A DNA stretch of 64,000 nt, taken from Corynebacterium sp. 122RC1 (lineage in GTDB: Bacteria; Actinomycetota; Actinomycetes; Mycobacteriales; Mycobacteriaceae). Shown here piece after piece: positions 29,762 through 39,377 of this stretch. Within the stretch, counting starts at the first letter, position 1; every line of letters starts with the position of its first letter. The notes below the pieces were generated by a model. That model worked only from the letters and a program-made list of their open reading frames with translations. It searched no databases and was not told the origin of the DNA. The translations under genes and the position numbers were made by a program. Location of the stretch: contig NZ_JANIKD010000002.1 in assembly GCF_024580955.1 (NCBI RefSeq), forward strand, positions 124,001 through 188,000, read 5' to 3'.

Positions 29762-30688
29762 TTATGCGCGCAGGTCCAGCCCCAGGTCCAGCACCAGCGA
29801 GGAGTGGGTGAGGCCGCCCACGGCCAGGAAGTCCACCCCGGTGGCGGCGTACTGCGCGGCCACCTCAAGGGTGAGCCCGCCACTGGCTTCCGCGAGCGCC
29901 CCTGCGGGGTGGATGAGCTCCAACGCTTCGCTGACCTCATCTGGGCTCATGTTGTCCAGCAGGATGAGCCGCACCCCGGCCTCGATGGCCTCGGCAACCT
30001 GGGCGAGGGTGTCACACTCCACCTCTATCGGCAGGTCCGGGGCGTAGGCGCGGACCTTTTCCACCGCGGCGCTCAAGGAGCCGGTGGACACAATGTGGTT
30101 GTCTTTCACCAGGGCGGCGTCGCCCAAACCCATACGGTGGTTCACGCCGCCGCCGCAGCGCACCGCGTATTTCTGCAAAATCCTGATGCCGGGGATCGTC
30201 TTTCGGGTATCCCGAACCTTCGTGGTGGTGCCTGCGCAGGCTTCAACCCACGCGGCGGTGTGCGTGGACACCCCGGAGAGTTGGGAAATGAGGTTCAGCA
30301 TGGTGCGCTCGAAGGTCAGCAGGTCCACCACTGGGGCAGTGACGCTCAGTACTTTCGTGCCGGGCGTGACCCTGGAGCCATCGGCACAGTGTTGCTGCAC
30401 ATCCACCTGCATCACGCGGCCCTCATAGCGCCCGGCCCAGCAGTACGCCACGGCGGCGGCTACGGGAACGCCGGCGAGCACACCGTGAGCGCGGGCCACG
30501 ATGTCCGCGGTGCCCATGAGGGAGCTGCCGATGGTGGCCAAGGTGGTGACGTCCGGGCCCCATTGGAGGTCTTCGTCGAGGGTGCGCTCGATCACATCCA
30601 CAACATAGCCGGGGTCCAAGTCGGCCTCGCGCAACTGTTTGATCAGTGGTGCGGGGAGCAACCCGGTTTCAGGGTGTTGAGTGGACAT
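29762..30688 (-). CDS. nadC: nicotinate-nucleotide pyrophosphorylase (quinolinate phosphoribosyltransferase)
   Basis: 308 residues from ATG 30688, beginning MSTQHPETG. It converts quinolinate and PRPP to nicotinate mononucleotide in NAD synthesis. Family motifs RKTIPG, GGGVNHRMGL and the closing ASGGLT barrel motif are present. The start overlaps the nadA stop by one base (TAATG), so the two are coupled. The same frame stays open upstream inside nadA, but that is not coding. Confidence 0.93.
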   Translation of the reverse strand: MSTQHPETGLLPAPLIKQLREADLDPGYVVDVIERTLDEDLQWGPDVTTLATIGSSLMGTADIVARAHGVLAGVPVAAAVAYCWAGRYEGRVMQVDVQQHCADGSRVTPGTKVLSVTAPVVDLLTFERTMLNLISQLSGVSTHTAAWVEACAGTTTKVRDTRKTIPGIRILQKYAVRCGGGVNHRMGLGDAALVKDNHIVSTGSLSAAVEKVRAYAPDLPIEVECDTLAQVAEAIEAGVRLILLDNMSPDEVSEALELIHPAGALAEASGGLTLEVAAQYAATGVDFLAVGGLTHSSLVLDLGLDLRA

Positions 30689-31659
30689 TATTCGCCACCA
30701 CCTGGGGTGCCAATTGCGATCATGCGCTGCACCGCCTGGGCGGCCTTGGCGGCAACGTCGGGGGCAACGTGGACTTCGTCGCGGCCTTCGCGCAGGCAGC
30801 GGAGCAGCTTCTCCGGGGTGATCATCTCCATGAACGGGCAGGAAGCATCGGGGTTGACGGGCAGGAACTCGGTGTCCGGGCGGGCCTTCTTGAGCTGGTG
30901 CAGCATGTGGACCTCGGTGGCCACCAGCACCTTCTTGGAGGAGGTGGCGCGGGCCTGATCCAGCATGCCGCCGGTGGAGAGGATGTGCGTGCGCTGCGCG
31001 GGAAACTCCCCTTGGGAAGCCAGCCACAACGCAGAGGTGGTGCAGCCGCACTCGGGGTGCACAAATAGCTCGGCGTCCGGATTGTCCTTCACGGCCCGGG
31101 TGAGCCCGCTGGGGGAGATGTCCGCATGCACATGGCATTCACCTGCCCAAATGCGGATGTTTTCACGTCCCGTCTCGCGCTTTACATGGGCGCCCAGGAA
31201 CTGGTCTGGGCAAAACAGCACCTCTTGGTCCGCCGGGATAGACCGCACCACGTCCACGGCGTTCGCGCTGGTGCAACAGATGTCCGTCTCCGCCTTCACC
31301 TCAGCGGTGGTGTTCACATAGCTCACCACAACCGCGCCGGGGTGCTGCATTTTCCATTCGCGTAGTGCGTCCGCCGTGATGGTGTCTGCAAGCGAGCAGC
31401 CCGCCGCCGCGTCCGGAATAAGCACGCGCTTTTCTGGGGAGAGAATCTTGGCGGTTTCCGCCATGAAGTGCACGCCGCAGAAGATCACCTCGGTTGCGTC
31501 CGTCTGTGCGGCGATCCGGGAAAGTGCTAGGGAATCACCAACGTGATCCGCTACATCCTGGATCTCGGGGAGCTGGTAGTTGTGGGCAAGGATGACTGCA
31601 TTGCGCGCGGAGGCGAGTTCGCGCACTTCATCGGCCCAATTGGCAGGCAGTGTGGACAT
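30688..31659 (-). CDS. nadA: quinolinate synthase
   Basis: 323 residues. It condenses iminoaspartate with dihydroxyacetone phosphate to quinolinate using a 4Fe-4S cluster. Conserved Cys-bearing motifs are present ([24 protein letters not shown]). First gene of nadA-nadC, divergent from the repressor gene. No nadS or nadB gene is adjacent. Confidence 0.94.
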   Translation of the reverse strand: MSTLPANWADEVRELASARNAVILAHNYQLPEIQDVADHVGDSLALSRIAAQTDATEVIFCGVHFMAETAKILSPEKRVLIPDAAAGCSLADTITADALREWKMQHPGAVVVSYVNTTAEVKAETDICCTSANAVDVVRSIPADQEVLFCPDQFLGAHVKRETGRENIRIWAGECHVHADISPSGLTRAVKDNPDAELFVHPECGCTTSALWLASQGEFPAQRTHILSTGGMLDQARATSSKKVLVATEVHMLHQLKKARPDTEFLPVNPDASCPFMEMITPEKLLRCLREGRDEVHVAPDVAAKAAQAVQRMIAIGTPGGGE

Positions 31660-31739
31660 GAGGTGTTCTCCAAGGGGCTGGTATGGACTGGGGTTTTAGA
31701 CCATTAGGCGAAAACTGCTTTGCACAGTAGCATGAACCC
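31660..31739. promoter_or_regulatory. divergent nadA / ndnR control region
   Basis: The 80-base gap between nadA and its regulator must hold both promoters and probably an NdnR/NrtR operator. An inverted element ACTG-N7-CAGT (about 31709-31723) and the nearby TTAGACCATTAGG are the best candidates. I cannot confirm the motif by eye. Confidence 0.35.
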
Positions 31740-32438
31740 GTGACACATCCCCCCGTAGGCCCCCTGCGCGACCACGCCGGCACCGCGAAATTCCGCCATC
31801 AAGCAGTGGCGGTGGTCCTGCGCGTCACCGAACAACTCGAGGTCCTCACCCACACCCGCCAGCGCGAACCCTTCCCGGGCCTCCCCGAACTCCCCTCCGG
31901 TCCGGTGGAAGTAGACGAGAGCTTGGATCAGTCCGTAATCAGGCATCTCAGGAATCTCCTGAATCGCAGTGCCGACGCCGCCAAGGTTGCGCACTTCGAA
32001 CAGCTCGTCACGCGCGGCGAGGTGGGCAGGGATCCTTTTGACCGCACGATTGCCACCGCCTACCTGGGCTTGACGCCCCAAGCTCATGAGGGGCAGTGGC
32101 TGCCGGTGGCAGGGCTCAGGGAAATGGCATTTGACCACCTGGAGCTCGTAGAGCTCGCGGTTGCCCGACTGCGCGGCAAGCTCAGCTACACCAACATCGC
32201 GTTCGCGTTGATGCCGGAGGCGTTCTCATTGGCGCAGCTCAGTGAGGTGTACTGCGCGGTATTGGGATATGAGGTATCCGTGACCAACCTGAAGCGGGTG
32301 CTGAGTCGCAGAGGGGTGCTTGAACCAACTGGAGACGTCGTGAAGCCTGCCGGGGGAGGGCGCCCCGCTGCGCTCTACCGCTTTGCCTCCCAGCGGCTCG
32401 TGGTCACGGATCCCTTTGCAGCGTTTCGCCCCTCATGA
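31740..32438 (+). CDS. ndnR: NrtR/NdnR-type repressor of NAD synthesis
   Basis: 232 residues. An N-terminal Nudix-like domain (about 15-145) lacks the catalytic Nudix box glutamates, as expected for a sensor of ADP-ribose or NAD derivatives. A C-terminal winged helix follows (about 150-225, FSLAQLSEVYCAVLG then NLKRVLSRRGVLEPTG). This is the architecture of NrtR, called NdnR in Corynebacterium, where it represses nadA-nadC. Here it lies divergently from that operon. Starts at GTG. Confidence 0.82.
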   Translation: MTHPPVGPLRDHAGTAKFRHQAVAVVLRVTEQLEVLTHTRQREPFPGLPELPSGPVEVDESLDQSVIRHLRNLLNRSADAAKVAHFEQLVTRGEVGRDPFDRTIATAYLGLTPQAHEGQWLPVAGLREMAFDHLELVELAVARLRGKLSYTNIAFALMPEAFSLAQLSEVYCAVLGYEVSVTNLKRVLSRRGVLEPTGDVVKPAGGGRPAALYRFASQRLVVTDPFAAFRPS

Positions 32439-32613
32439 GCATCTTGCAAAGCAGGCGGCGGGTGTGGTTGAATAGTCGGGTTGCCTTTCACAGGTGCGTT
32501 CGTGCTGCTAGTTTCCGGGAGCGGCGGGGGCGCGAAAGGCGAGTGAGTACATAGACCGCGTGTGTCAGTTCGGAAATCTGCCACACATACAATCCAGGTC
32601 AAGGAGACCCATA

Positions 32614-32982
32614 GTGATTCAGCAGGAATCGCGTCTGAAGGTCGCCGACAACACCGGTGCACGTGAAATTCTGTGCATCCGCGTCCTCGGTGGCTCCACC
32701 CGACGCTTTGCTGGCATTGGCGACGTAATCGTCGCGACTGTCAAGGAAGCAACCCCAGGCGGCAACGTAAAGGCCGGCGAGGTTGTAAAGGCAGTAGTTG
32801 TTCGCGCGAAGAAGGAAACCCGTCGTCCAGACGGCTCCTACATCAAGTTCGACGAGAACGCAGCCGTCATCATCAAGAACGACTCTGAGCCTCGCGGTAC
32901 CCGCATCTTCGGCCCAGTTGCTCGTGAGCTTCGCGACAAGAAGTTCATGAAGATCGTTTCTCTCGCACCGGAGGTGATCTAA
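32614..32982 (+). CDS. rplN: 50S ribosomal protein L14
   Basis: 122 residues from GTG 32614, after AAGGAGA, giving the standard N-terminus [17 protein letters not shown]. Upstream in-frame codons are not homologous. First gene of rplN-rplX-rplE. The 175-base gap before it should hold the promoter; TTGCAA at about 32446 is a possible -35. Confidence 0.95.
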   Translation: MIQQESRLKVADNTGAREILCIRVLGGSTRRFAGIGDVIVATVKEATPGGNVKAGEVVKAVVVRAKKETRRPDGSYIKFDENAAVIIKNDSEPRGTRIFGPVARELRDKKFMKIVSLAPEVI

Positions 32983-32985
32983 CCC

Positions 32986-33300
32986 ATGAAGATCAAGAAG
33001 GGCGATAACGTCATCGTGATCTCCGGCCCAGACAAGGGCGCAACGGGCAAGGTCATCGAGGCATACCCACGCCGCGACAAGGTACTCGTGGAGGGCGTGA
33101 ACCGCATCAAGAAGCACGTTGCAAACTCTGCACCAGAGCGCGGCGCTTCCTCCGGCGGCATCGTTACCCAGGAAGCTCCAATCCACGTTTCTAACGTGAT
33201 GCTTCTGGACGCTGACGGCACCCCAACCCGCGTTGGCTACCGTTTCGACGAGAACGGCAAGAAGGTCCGTATCTCTCGCCGCACCGGGAAGGACATCTAA
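32986..33300 (+). CDS. rplX: 50S ribosomal protein L24
   Basis: 104 residues, an assembly initiator. The KOW motif [20 protein letters not shown] is intact. Three bases after rplN and two before rplE. Confidence 0.96.
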   Translation: MKIKKGDNVIVISGPDKGATGKVIEAYPRRDKVLVEGVNRIKKHVANSAPERGASSGGIVTQEAPIHVSNVMLLDADGTPTRVGYRFDENGKKVRISRRTGKDI

Positions 33301-33302
33301 AC

Positions 33303-33869
33303 ATGAGCGAGAACTACACTCCACGTCTGAAGACCCGCTACCGCGAGGAAATCCGCACCAAGCTCAACGATGAGTTCTCCTACGAGAACGTCATGCAGAT
33401 CCCAGGTGTGGTCAAGGTTGTTGTGAACATGGGTGTGGGCGACGCAGCCCGCGACTCCAAGCTCATCAACGGCGCACTCGAGGACCTCACCGCGATCACC
33501 GGCCAGAAGCCAGAGCTTCGCCGCGCAAAGAAGTCCATCGCTAACTTCAAGCTCCGTGAAGGCATGCCAATCGGCGCCCGCGTTACCCTGCGCGGCGACC
33601 GCATGTGGGAGTTCCTGGACCGCCTGCTGACCGTGGCCCTGCCACGTATCCGCGACTTCCGCGGCCTCTCCGACCAGCAGTTCGACGGCCACGGTAACTA
33701 CACCTTCGGCCTCACCGAGCAGACCATGTTCTACGAAATCGACGTAGACAAGGTTGACCGCCCACGCGGTATGGACATCACCGTTGTCACCACCGCAACC
33801 AACAACGAGGAAGGCCGCGCACTGCTGCGCGAACTCGGCTTCCCATTCAAGAAGTCTGACGCTTCCTAA
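33303..33869 (+). CDS. rplE: 50S ribosomal protein L5
   Basis: 188 residues. It binds 5S rRNA. Signatures [15 protein letters not shown] and [16 protein letters not shown] are present. Ends this small operon at a clear terminator; rpsN, which often follows, is absent here. Confidence 0.97.
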   Translation: MSENYTPRLKTRYREEIRTKLNDEFSYENVMQIPGVVKVVVNMGVGDAARDSKLINGALEDLTAITGQKPELRRAKKSIANFKLREGMPIGARVTLRGDRMWEFLDRLLTVALPRIRDFRGLSDQQFDGHGNYTFGLTEQTMFYEIDVDKVDRPRGMDITVVTTATNNEEGRALLRELGFPFKKSDAS

Positions 33870-33885
33870 ATCGTTGTCTGCTCTG

Positions 33886-33912
33886 CCGCCCCATTTCATA
33901 TGGGGCGGTTTT
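33886..33912 (+). terminator. terminator of rplN-rplX-rplE
   Basis: CCGCCCCAT (33886-33894) pairs with ATGGGGCGG (33900-33908), followed by TTTT. Confidence 0.85.
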
Positions 33913-33961
33913 GCTGTTTCCGGGAAACGGCATGGCTCAAACGCTCCCGGCGCACAATAAA

Positions 33962-33986
33962 GCAGCCACCCTCGAGGGGTGGCTGC
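33962..33986 (-). terminator. terminator of the small antitoxin-like gene
   Basis: GCAGCCACC and GGTGGCTGC flank a short CTCGAGG loop region. Read on the - strand it is followed by TTTATT and lies 18 bases after the stop of the small gene. Confidence 0.75.
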
Positions 33987-34003
33987 AGGTAACGTCGGGA
34001 AGC

Positions 34004-34168
34004 TTACTCAGTGCCCAGGCGCTTGTCTGCTTCCTCGCGAGCCTTGGCGATGTGCTCGGCCTTGTCCTCGCCCAGCTTCTCCTTGGCGAGCTGCTCGGCC
34101 TTGTCCAGGATCTGGTCAGTGGTGCCTTCCTGGTTGAGCAGTTCCTTTGCCTTGTCCATGATGCCCAT
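34004..34168 (-). CDS. small MT0933/Rv0909-like antitoxin-family protein
   Basis: A 54-residue, highly charged, all-helical protein: it starts MGIMDKAKELLNQEG and ends with AREEADKRLGTE. The start and the DKAKELL pattern resemble the MT0933 (Rv0909) antitoxin family. AAGGAAGGAA lies before the ATG and a terminator follows the stop, so it is a real transcription unit. No toxin gene is next to it. It is inserted between rplE and rpsH on the opposite strand. The family match is by eye and could be wrong. Confidence 0.6.
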   Translation of the reverse strand: MGIMDKAKELLNQEGTTDQILDKAEQLAKEKLGEDKAEHIAKAREEADKRLGTE

Positions 34169-34623
34169 GGTGGATTCCTTCCTTTTGGGGGTGCAGCGCC
34201 GAAACGCTCAACGTTTCACGCTGTCCCATGCTGATTGGGTGCTTCAGGTGCACGATAGTTTCTTACAAAACCTTATGGGAATCTTATCTGAAAGGGCTTA
34301 GTCTCGCGCCTTGCCGCCACGATCCCATTCAGCCTATTTACAAGTCTTTGGAAATCAGGTAATGTTGCCGCTTGGACTTTTGTCAGCTCCGGTGCGCTCT
34401 CATGAGCACGGACTCATCTCCGCTTGCGCCCGCTGAAAAGTCCATGAGTACTTTTTCAACCTACTTTGTTGTAGGCCCCCCGCCCTATGCGACCGCAAGG
34501 CAGAACGAGGCTGCGAGTACCCCATGCTACTGAGTGTGGGGAGCGTCTGAGTGGCCCATCATCATGCGGTGACGCCTTCAAGGTGGGAAGGAACCGCAAC
34601 GAGAAAGGCATTAGGTCACATCA
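34169..34623. other. 455-base spacer before rpsH
   Basis: No supported gene. It must hold the promoter of the small antitoxin-like gene (leftward) and of rpsH (rightward). A CCTAC-N6-GTAGG hairpin lies near 34459-34474, and a CCCCA/TGGGG-type hairpin lies about 90 bases before rpsH. The leader before rpsH is probably over 100 bases. I see no confident -35/-10 pair. Confidence 0.4.
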
Positions 34624-35022
34624 ATGACCATGACTGATCCAATCGCCGACATGCTGTCGCGCGTGCGCAACGCATCCAATGCGCACCATGACGCAGTGTC
34701 GATGCCTTCTTCCAAGCTGAAGGTGAACATCGCTGAGATCCTGAAGCGAGAAGGCTACATCGCTGACTACAAGGTAGAGGACGCAAAGGTTGGCAAGACC
34801 CTGTCCCTCGACCTGAAGTACGGCCCAAACCGCGAGGCCTCCATCTCTGGTGTGCGCCGCGTTTCCAAGCCAGGTCTGCGCGTGTACGCAAAGTCCACCA
34901 ACCTGCCACAGGTCCTCGGCGGCCTGGGCGTGGCGATCATCTCCACGTCCCAGGGTCTGCTCACCGACCGTCAGGCTACCGAGAAGGGCGTAGGCGGAGA
35001 AGTTCTCGCCTACGTCTGGTAA
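34624..35022 (+). CDS. rpsH: 30S ribosomal protein S8
   Basis: 132 residues. A central 16S rRNA binder. Begins [16 protein letters not shown] and ends with the conserved region around [15 protein letters not shown]. First gene of rpsH-rplF-rplR-rpsE-rpmD-rplO. Confidence 0.96.
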   Translation: MTMTDPIADMLSRVRNASNAHHDAVSMPSSKLKVNIAEILKREGYIADYKVEDAKVGKTLSLDLKYGPNREASISGVRRVSKPGLRVYAKSTNLPQVLGGLGVAIISTSQGLLTDRQATEKGVGGEVLAYVW

Positions 35023-35038
35023 TAGGGAGGATTTAGAG

Positions 35039-35575
35039 ATGTCACGTGTAGGTAAGGCACCTATCGCAATCCCATCCGGTGTTGACGTCAAGATTGACGG
35101 CCAGTTCGTAGAGGTCAAGGGCCCTAAGGGTACTCTGAGCCTTGAGGTTCCAGCACCGATCACCATTGCTCAGGAAGACAACGAGATCGTTGTCACCCGT
35201 CCAGATGATCACCGCAAGAGCCGCTCGCTCCACGGTCTGTCCCGCTCCCTGGTGAACAACCTCGTGGTTGGCGTCACCGAGGGCTACACCGTCAAGATGG
35301 AAATCTTCGGTGTGGGTTACCGTGTAGCACTGAAGGGCAAGGACCTGGAGTTCTCTCTCGGTTACTCCCACCCAGTGCTGATCGAGGCTCCAGAAGGTAT
35401 CACCTTCGCCGTAGACGGCAACACCAAGTTGTCTGTTTCCGGTATCGACAAGCAGAAGGTCGGACAGATCGCCGCCATCATCCGTCGCCTGCGTAAGGAT
35501 GATCCTTACAAGGGCAAGGGTATCCGCTACGAGGGTGAGCAGATCCGTCGCAAGGTCGGAAAGACGGGTAAGTAA
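35039..35575 (+). CDS. rplF: 50S ribosomal protein L6
   Basis: 178 residues in two related domains. Contains [16 protein letters not shown] at the start and the C-terminal motif [13 protein letters not shown]. Preceded by GGGAGG. Confidence 0.97.
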   Translation: MSRVGKAPIAIPSGVDVKIDGQFVEVKGPKGTLSLEVPAPITIAQEDNEIVVTRPDDHRKSRSLHGLSRSLVNNLVVGVTEGYTVKMEIFGVGYRVALKGKDLEFSLGYSHPVLIEAPEGITFAVDGNTKLSVSGIDKQKVGQIAAIIRRLRKDDPYKGKGIRYEGEQIRRKVGKTGK

Positions 35576-35578
35576 AAC

Positions 35579-35983
35579 ATGAGCAACGAGAACAACAACG
35601 GCAAGCGCCTGCCAGTTGGCAAGGATATTTCCACCCGTCGCCGTCTGGCCCGCGCACGTCGCCACAACCGTATCCGCAAGCACCTGCGTGGCACCCCAGA
35701 GGCTCCACGCCTTGTGGTGCACCGCTCCTCCCGCCACATCCACGTCCAGGTGATCGACGACCTCGCAGGTCACACCCTGGCCGCTGCCTCCACCATTGAG
35801 GCAGATGTGCGCGCATTCGAGGGTGACAAGAAGGCAAAGGCCGCTAAGGTTGGCCAGCTTGTCGCTGAGCGTGCAAAGGCAGCCGGCATCGAGCAGGTCG
35901 TTTTCGACCGCGCTGGCTACAAGTACCACGGCCGTGTTGCTGCACTGGCCGACGCAGCTCGTGAAGGTGGTCTGAAGTTCTAA
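35579..35983 (+). CDS. rplR: 50S ribosomal protein L18
   Basis: 134 residues. It binds 5S rRNA with L5. The basic N-terminus [16 protein letters not shown] and the motif [17 protein letters not shown] are present. Confidence 0.96.
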   Translation: MSNENNNGKRLPVGKDISTRRRLARARRHNRIRKHLRGTPEAPRLVVHRSSRHIHVQVIDDLAGHTLAAASTIEADVRAFEGDKKAKAAKVGQLVAERAKAAGIEQVVFDRAGYKYHGRVAALADAAREGGLKF

Positions 35984-36020
35984 TGGCTACCATCATCACC
36001 AACAACGGAAGGAACGCGTA

Positions 36021-36647
36021 ATGCCGGGACGTGAACGGCGTGACGGCGGACGCTCCGCCGACGAAAACCAGAACAAGAACGAGCGCCGCGGCGGCCGCCG
36101 CGACGACCGTCGTAACCAGCAGCAGGACGAGCGCTCTCAGTACATCGAGCGCGTCGTGACCATCAACCGCGTGTCCAAGGTCGTGAAGGGTGGTCGTCGC
36201 TTCAGCTTCACCGCCCTCGTGATCGTCGGCGACGGCAAGGGCATGGTTGGCGTTGGCTACGGCAAGGCCAAGGAAGTTCCAGCAGCTATCCAGAAGGGTG
36301 CAGAAGAGGCTCGCAAGAACTTCTTCCGCGTCCCAATGGTTGGCGGCACCATCACCCACCCAGTTCAGGGTGAGGCAGCGGCAGGCATCGTGATGATGAA
36401 GCCAGCAGCCCCAGGTACCGGTGTGATCGCAGGCGGCGCAGCACGTCCAGTGCTCGAGTGCGCAGGCATCCAGGACATCCTGTCCAAGTCCCTCGGCTCT
36501 GACAACGCAATCAACGTGGTTCACGCCACCGTTGATGGCTTGAAGCAGCTCGTCCGCCCAGAAGAGGTCGCTGCCCGCCGTGGCAAGACCCTGGAGGAAG
36601 TTGCTCCAGCTCGCATGCTGCGCGCACGCGCAGGACAGGAGGCATAA
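36021..36647 (+). CDS. rpsE: 30S ribosomal protein S5
   Basis: 208 residues. It acts in decoding fidelity. A charged N-terminal extension of about 40 residues precedes the core ([19 protein letters not shown]). The spectinomycin loop region looks unaltered. A 37-base gap precedes it. Confidence 0.96.
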   Translation: MPGRERRDGGRSADENQNKNERRGGRRDDRRNQQQDERSQYIERVVTINRVSKVVKGGRRFSFTALVIVGDGKGMVGVGYGKAKEVPAAIQKGAEEARKNFFRVPMVGGTITHPVQGEAAAGIVMMKPAAPGTGVIAGGAARPVLECAGIQDILSKSLGSDNAINVVHATVDGLKQLVRPEEVAARRGKTLEEVAPARMLRARAGQEA

Positions 36648-36650
36648 ATC

Positions 36651-36836
36651 ATGGCTCTGAAGATCACCCAGAACAAAGGTCTGGTTGGTGCAAACCCAAA
36701 GCAGCGCAAGAACATGGCTGCCCTGGGCCTCAAGCGCATCAACCACTCCGTAGTCCGTAATGACACCCCCGCAGTGCGCGGCATGATCAATGTGGTGCGC
36801 CACATGGTGTCTGTCGAAGAAGTGGCAGGGGAGTAA
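36651..36836 (+). CDS. rpmD: 50S ribosomal protein L30
   Basis: 61 residues, the short bacterial form. Starts [18 protein letters not shown] and keeps [20 protein letters not shown]. Three bases on either side separate it from rpsE and rplO. Confidence 0.95.
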   Translation: MALKITQNKGLVGANPKQRKNMAALGLKRINHSVVRNDTPAVRGMINVVRHMVSVEEVAGE

Positions 36837-36839
36837 CAC

Positions 36840-37286
36840 ATGAGCGATCCAATTAAGCTTCATGACCTGCGCCCAGCAAAGGGTGCACACAAGGCCAAAA
36901 CCCGCGTTGGTCGCGGTGAAGGCTCTAAGGGTAAGACCGCAGGCCGTGGTACCAAGGGCACCAAGGCTCGTAAGCAGGTTTCCGCTGCTTTCGAGGGTGG
37001 CCAAATGCCACTGCACATGCGTCTGCCAAAGCTCAAGGGCTTCAAGAACAACAACAAGGTCTACTTCCAGGTTGTCAACGTTGCTGACCTGGAAAAGGCA
37101 TTCCCGAACGGTGGCGACGTCACCGTGGCCGACATCGTTGCAGCAGGCCTCGTGCGTGCAAAGCAGCCAGTGAAGGTCCTGGGTAACGGTGAGCTCGGCG
37201 TCAAGCTGAACGTCACCGCTGACAAGTTCTCCAAGTCTGCAGTCGAGAAGATCGAGGCAGCCGGCGGCACTGTCACCGCGAAGTAA
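36840..37286 (+). CDS. rplO: 50S ribosomal protein L15
   Basis: 148 residues. Starts with the typical [19 protein letters not shown] and the Gly/Lys-rich loop [14 protein letters not shown]. Last gene before a strong terminator; in many bacteria secY follows at once, but here it lies 10 kb on. Confidence 0.97.
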   Translation: MSDPIKLHDLRPAKGAHKAKTRVGRGEGSKGKTAGRGTKGTKARKQVSAAFEGGQMPLHMRLPKLKGFKNNNKVYFQVVNVADLEKAFPNGGDVTVADIVAAGLVRAKQPVKVLGNGELGVKLNVTADKFSKSAVEKIEAAGGTVTAK

Positions 37287-37301
37287 CACCTCGCAAAAAA
37301 C

Positions 37302-37344
37302 ATCCACCCACGGTGCATCATGTGCACACCGTGGGTGGATTTTT
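37302..37344. terminator. bidirectional terminator between rplO and the alpha-glucosidase gene
   Basis: ATCCACCCACGGTG (37302-37315) pairs perfectly with CACCGTGGGTGGAT (37327-37340). A T-run follows on the + strand and an A-run precedes it, so it works for both convergent genes. Confidence 0.9.
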
Positions 37345-37350
37345 GCTATC

Positions 37351-39060
37351 TCATGAGGCAATCCACGCGGTGGTATTCGGCGGAATCACCCCATCAACCA
37401 GCTCCTGAGTGGAAAGCAGCACAGCACCCTCCGGGGCAGGGTAGGGATGGTCAAAGGTTGTCACCACCTCCACGCCCATGTTCCGCAGGCGCAGGGTGCC
37501 GTTTTCCACCCTGATGTTTTCCGCGGCTCCCTGACCCAAGCCAAGCTGCTTGCGCAGGCGAATCATCTTCCTAAAGAAGTGCAGCGCGGAATCCGGGTTG
37601 GCTTCCTGCACATCAACAGCAAAATCCCCGTATTCCTCCGGCTGCGGCAGCCAGGTTTCGCCGGTATCGCTGAAACCAAAGGCGGGGGCGTTGTGCACCC
37701 AGGGAAGCGGAATGCGGCAGCCATCGCGCCCCGGCTCCGGGTGGTCTGTGGGCAGGGTGCGGAAGTACGCCGGGTCCTGGCGCACGGAGTCAGGCAGTTG
37801 CGTGTGCTCCGGCAGGTTAAGCTCCTCTCCCTGGTAGATGTATACCGAACCAGGCAGTGCTTCCATGAGGGCGTGGGCGGCGAGAGCCCGCTTCGCACCC
37901 AGCTCCGCATCCGGCTGCGGATCCGTGGGCCTGATGCCGTTCGGCCTGTCCAGTGCAGCCAAACCCAGCCGGGAAGCGGCCCTGACGACGTCGTGATTGC
38001 TCATCACCCACGTTGGCAGCGCGCCCACCGTGGCCAATTCCTTCAGTGAACGGGTGATCACCGGCGCGAGGACCTCGGGGGTCCATTTGGCCACCAGGAA
38101 GTCGAAGTTGAACGCCTGGTGCATCTCATCTGGCCGCACGTACTTTGCCAGGCCGCGGTCGGGGTCCACCCAGGCTTCGGCCACCAGAATGCGAGCCGGG
38201 GAGTATTCGTTAAGGATGGCCCGCCATTCGCGGTGGATCTCGTGGACTTCCTCGCGGTCCCACATTGGGGGATCTGGGATCACAACGTTGCTTTCCTCGG
38301 AGCGGTCGCCGCCCTCCACCATGGCGAAGTGAAATTGCCAGTCCGGCAGTTCCGGGTCCTTAGCCATGCCGTGTGCCACGTCCACGCGGAAACCGTCCAC
38401 GCCGCGATCCAGCCAGAAGCGCAAGATCTGCGCGAACTCCTCATGGACATCCTCGTTGGACCAATTGAGGTCTGGTTGGGTGCTGTCAAAGAGGTGGAGG
38501 TACCAGGAGGTGTCGTGTTCCCATGAGGAGCCGGGGGCGTCGGGGCGTTGGCACACCTGGGTCCACGCGCCTTGGCCAAAGATGGACTGCCAGTCGTTCG
38601 GGGTGTCGCGGAACCAGTAGCGCTCGCGCTCAGGGGATCCTGGACCAGCGGCGAGTGCAGCCTGGAACCAAGGGTGCTGGTCAGAGGTATGATTGGGCAC
38701 CAAGTCCACTATGATCTTTAGCCCGAGTGCATGCGCGTGTTCGATGAGTCTGTCGGCGTCGGCAAGCGTGCCATACATGGGGTCGATGTTGCGATAGTCC
38801 TGCACATCGTAGCCGCCGTCTTTTTGGGGTGAAGTGTAGAAGGGGGAGAGCCAGACTGCGTCTGCGCCGAGCTTAGCGACGTGCTCAAGGCGGGCAGTGA
38901 TACCGGCCAAAGTGCCGTTCGGGCCTGTACTTCCCGCGAAGGAACGGGGGTAGATCTGATAGATCACTGCGTCGCGCCACCACTGTGTTTGTGGTTGCTT
39001 GTCTGGTTGGGGAGTGGGGTTGAAGCTGCTGAAATCGGAATCAAAACCAGAAGAGGACAT
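37351..39060 (-). CDS. GH13 alpha-glucosidase / oligo-1,6-glucosidase type
   Basis: 569 residues, cytoplasmic (no signal). After a Ser/Pro/Gln-rich lead the GH13 barrel starts at WWRDAVIYQIYPRSF. Catalytic regions are visible: DLVPNHTS, GFRVDVAHG with the nucleophile Asp, VAEAWV with the acid/base Glu, and MSNHDVVR with the transition-state Asp. QIYPRSF and the overall length fit the alpha-glucosidase or trehalose-6-phosphate hydrolase group; placement beside the maltose transporter favours hydrolysis of maltose or isomaltose-type sugars. It is divergent from musE. Confidence 0.82.
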   Translation of the reverse strand: MSSSGFDSDFSSFNPTPQPDKQPQTQWWRDAVIYQIYPRSFAGSTGPNGTLAGITARLEHVAKLGADAVWLSPFYTSPQKDGGYDVQDYRNIDPMYGTLADADRLIEHAHALGLKIIVDLVPNHTSDQHPWFQAALAAGPGSPERERYWFRDTPNDWQSIFGQGAWTQVCQRPDAPGSSWEHDTSWYLHLFDSTQPDLNWSNEDVHEEFAQILRFWLDRGVDGFRVDVAHGMAKDPELPDWQFHFAMVEGGDRSEESNVVIPDPPMWDREEVHEIHREWRAILNEYSPARILVAEAWVDPDRGLAKYVRPDEMHQAFNFDFLVAKWTPEVLAPVITRSLKELATVGALPTWVMSNHDVVRAASRLGLAALDRPNGIRPTDPQPDAELGAKRALAAHALMEALPGSVYIYQGEELNLPEHTQLPDSVRQDPAYFRTLPTDHPEPGRDGCRIPLPWVHNAPAFGFSDTGETWLPQPEEYGDFAVDVQEANPDSALHFFRKMIRLRKQLGLGQGAAENIRVENGTLRLRNMGVEVVTTFDHPYPAPEGAVLLSTQELVDGVIPPNTTAWIAS

Positions 39061-39377
39061 GCGTTCACGCTACATGCTTTGATTTCATTCTGTTCATGTG
39101 GCAATTCCCACTACAAAGAAAAACAACTGCTCATATGCGGAAATGAATACAAGACAAACAAATGTGATTTACGGCATTGCTAAGCGTTTTTGTAACTGAA
39201 CTCATGATGGGTATTGTGGCGGTGTAAGCGGAAAACTCACTGAACCAAAATGTCCGATCTGCCCGATATGTTGGAAAACGCGAATCGTTGTATCTGGGTG
39301 GACGTAGCAGTTGGGATCGGACTAGGGCTGTGAGCCGTTCTTGTCACTGAACACAAAGTAGAGATAGGTGATTTATC
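39061..39377. promoter_or_regulatory. divergent control region of the alpha-glucosidase and musE
   Basis: 317 bases, AT-rich. For musE, TTGTAA (39190-39195), 16 bases and TATTGT (39212-39217) form a possible promoter. TGTGATTTACGGCATT at 39163-39178 keeps the left half and central TA of a CRP/GlxR-type site, placed as an upstream activator. GlxR is known to control sugar transport in Corynebacterium; this match is partial. Confidence 0.35.

Noticed and set aside
29762..31138. A 458-residue nadC with an N-terminal extension
   Set aside because: The extra 150 codons lie inside nadA in another frame; the normal nadC start overlaps the nadA stop.
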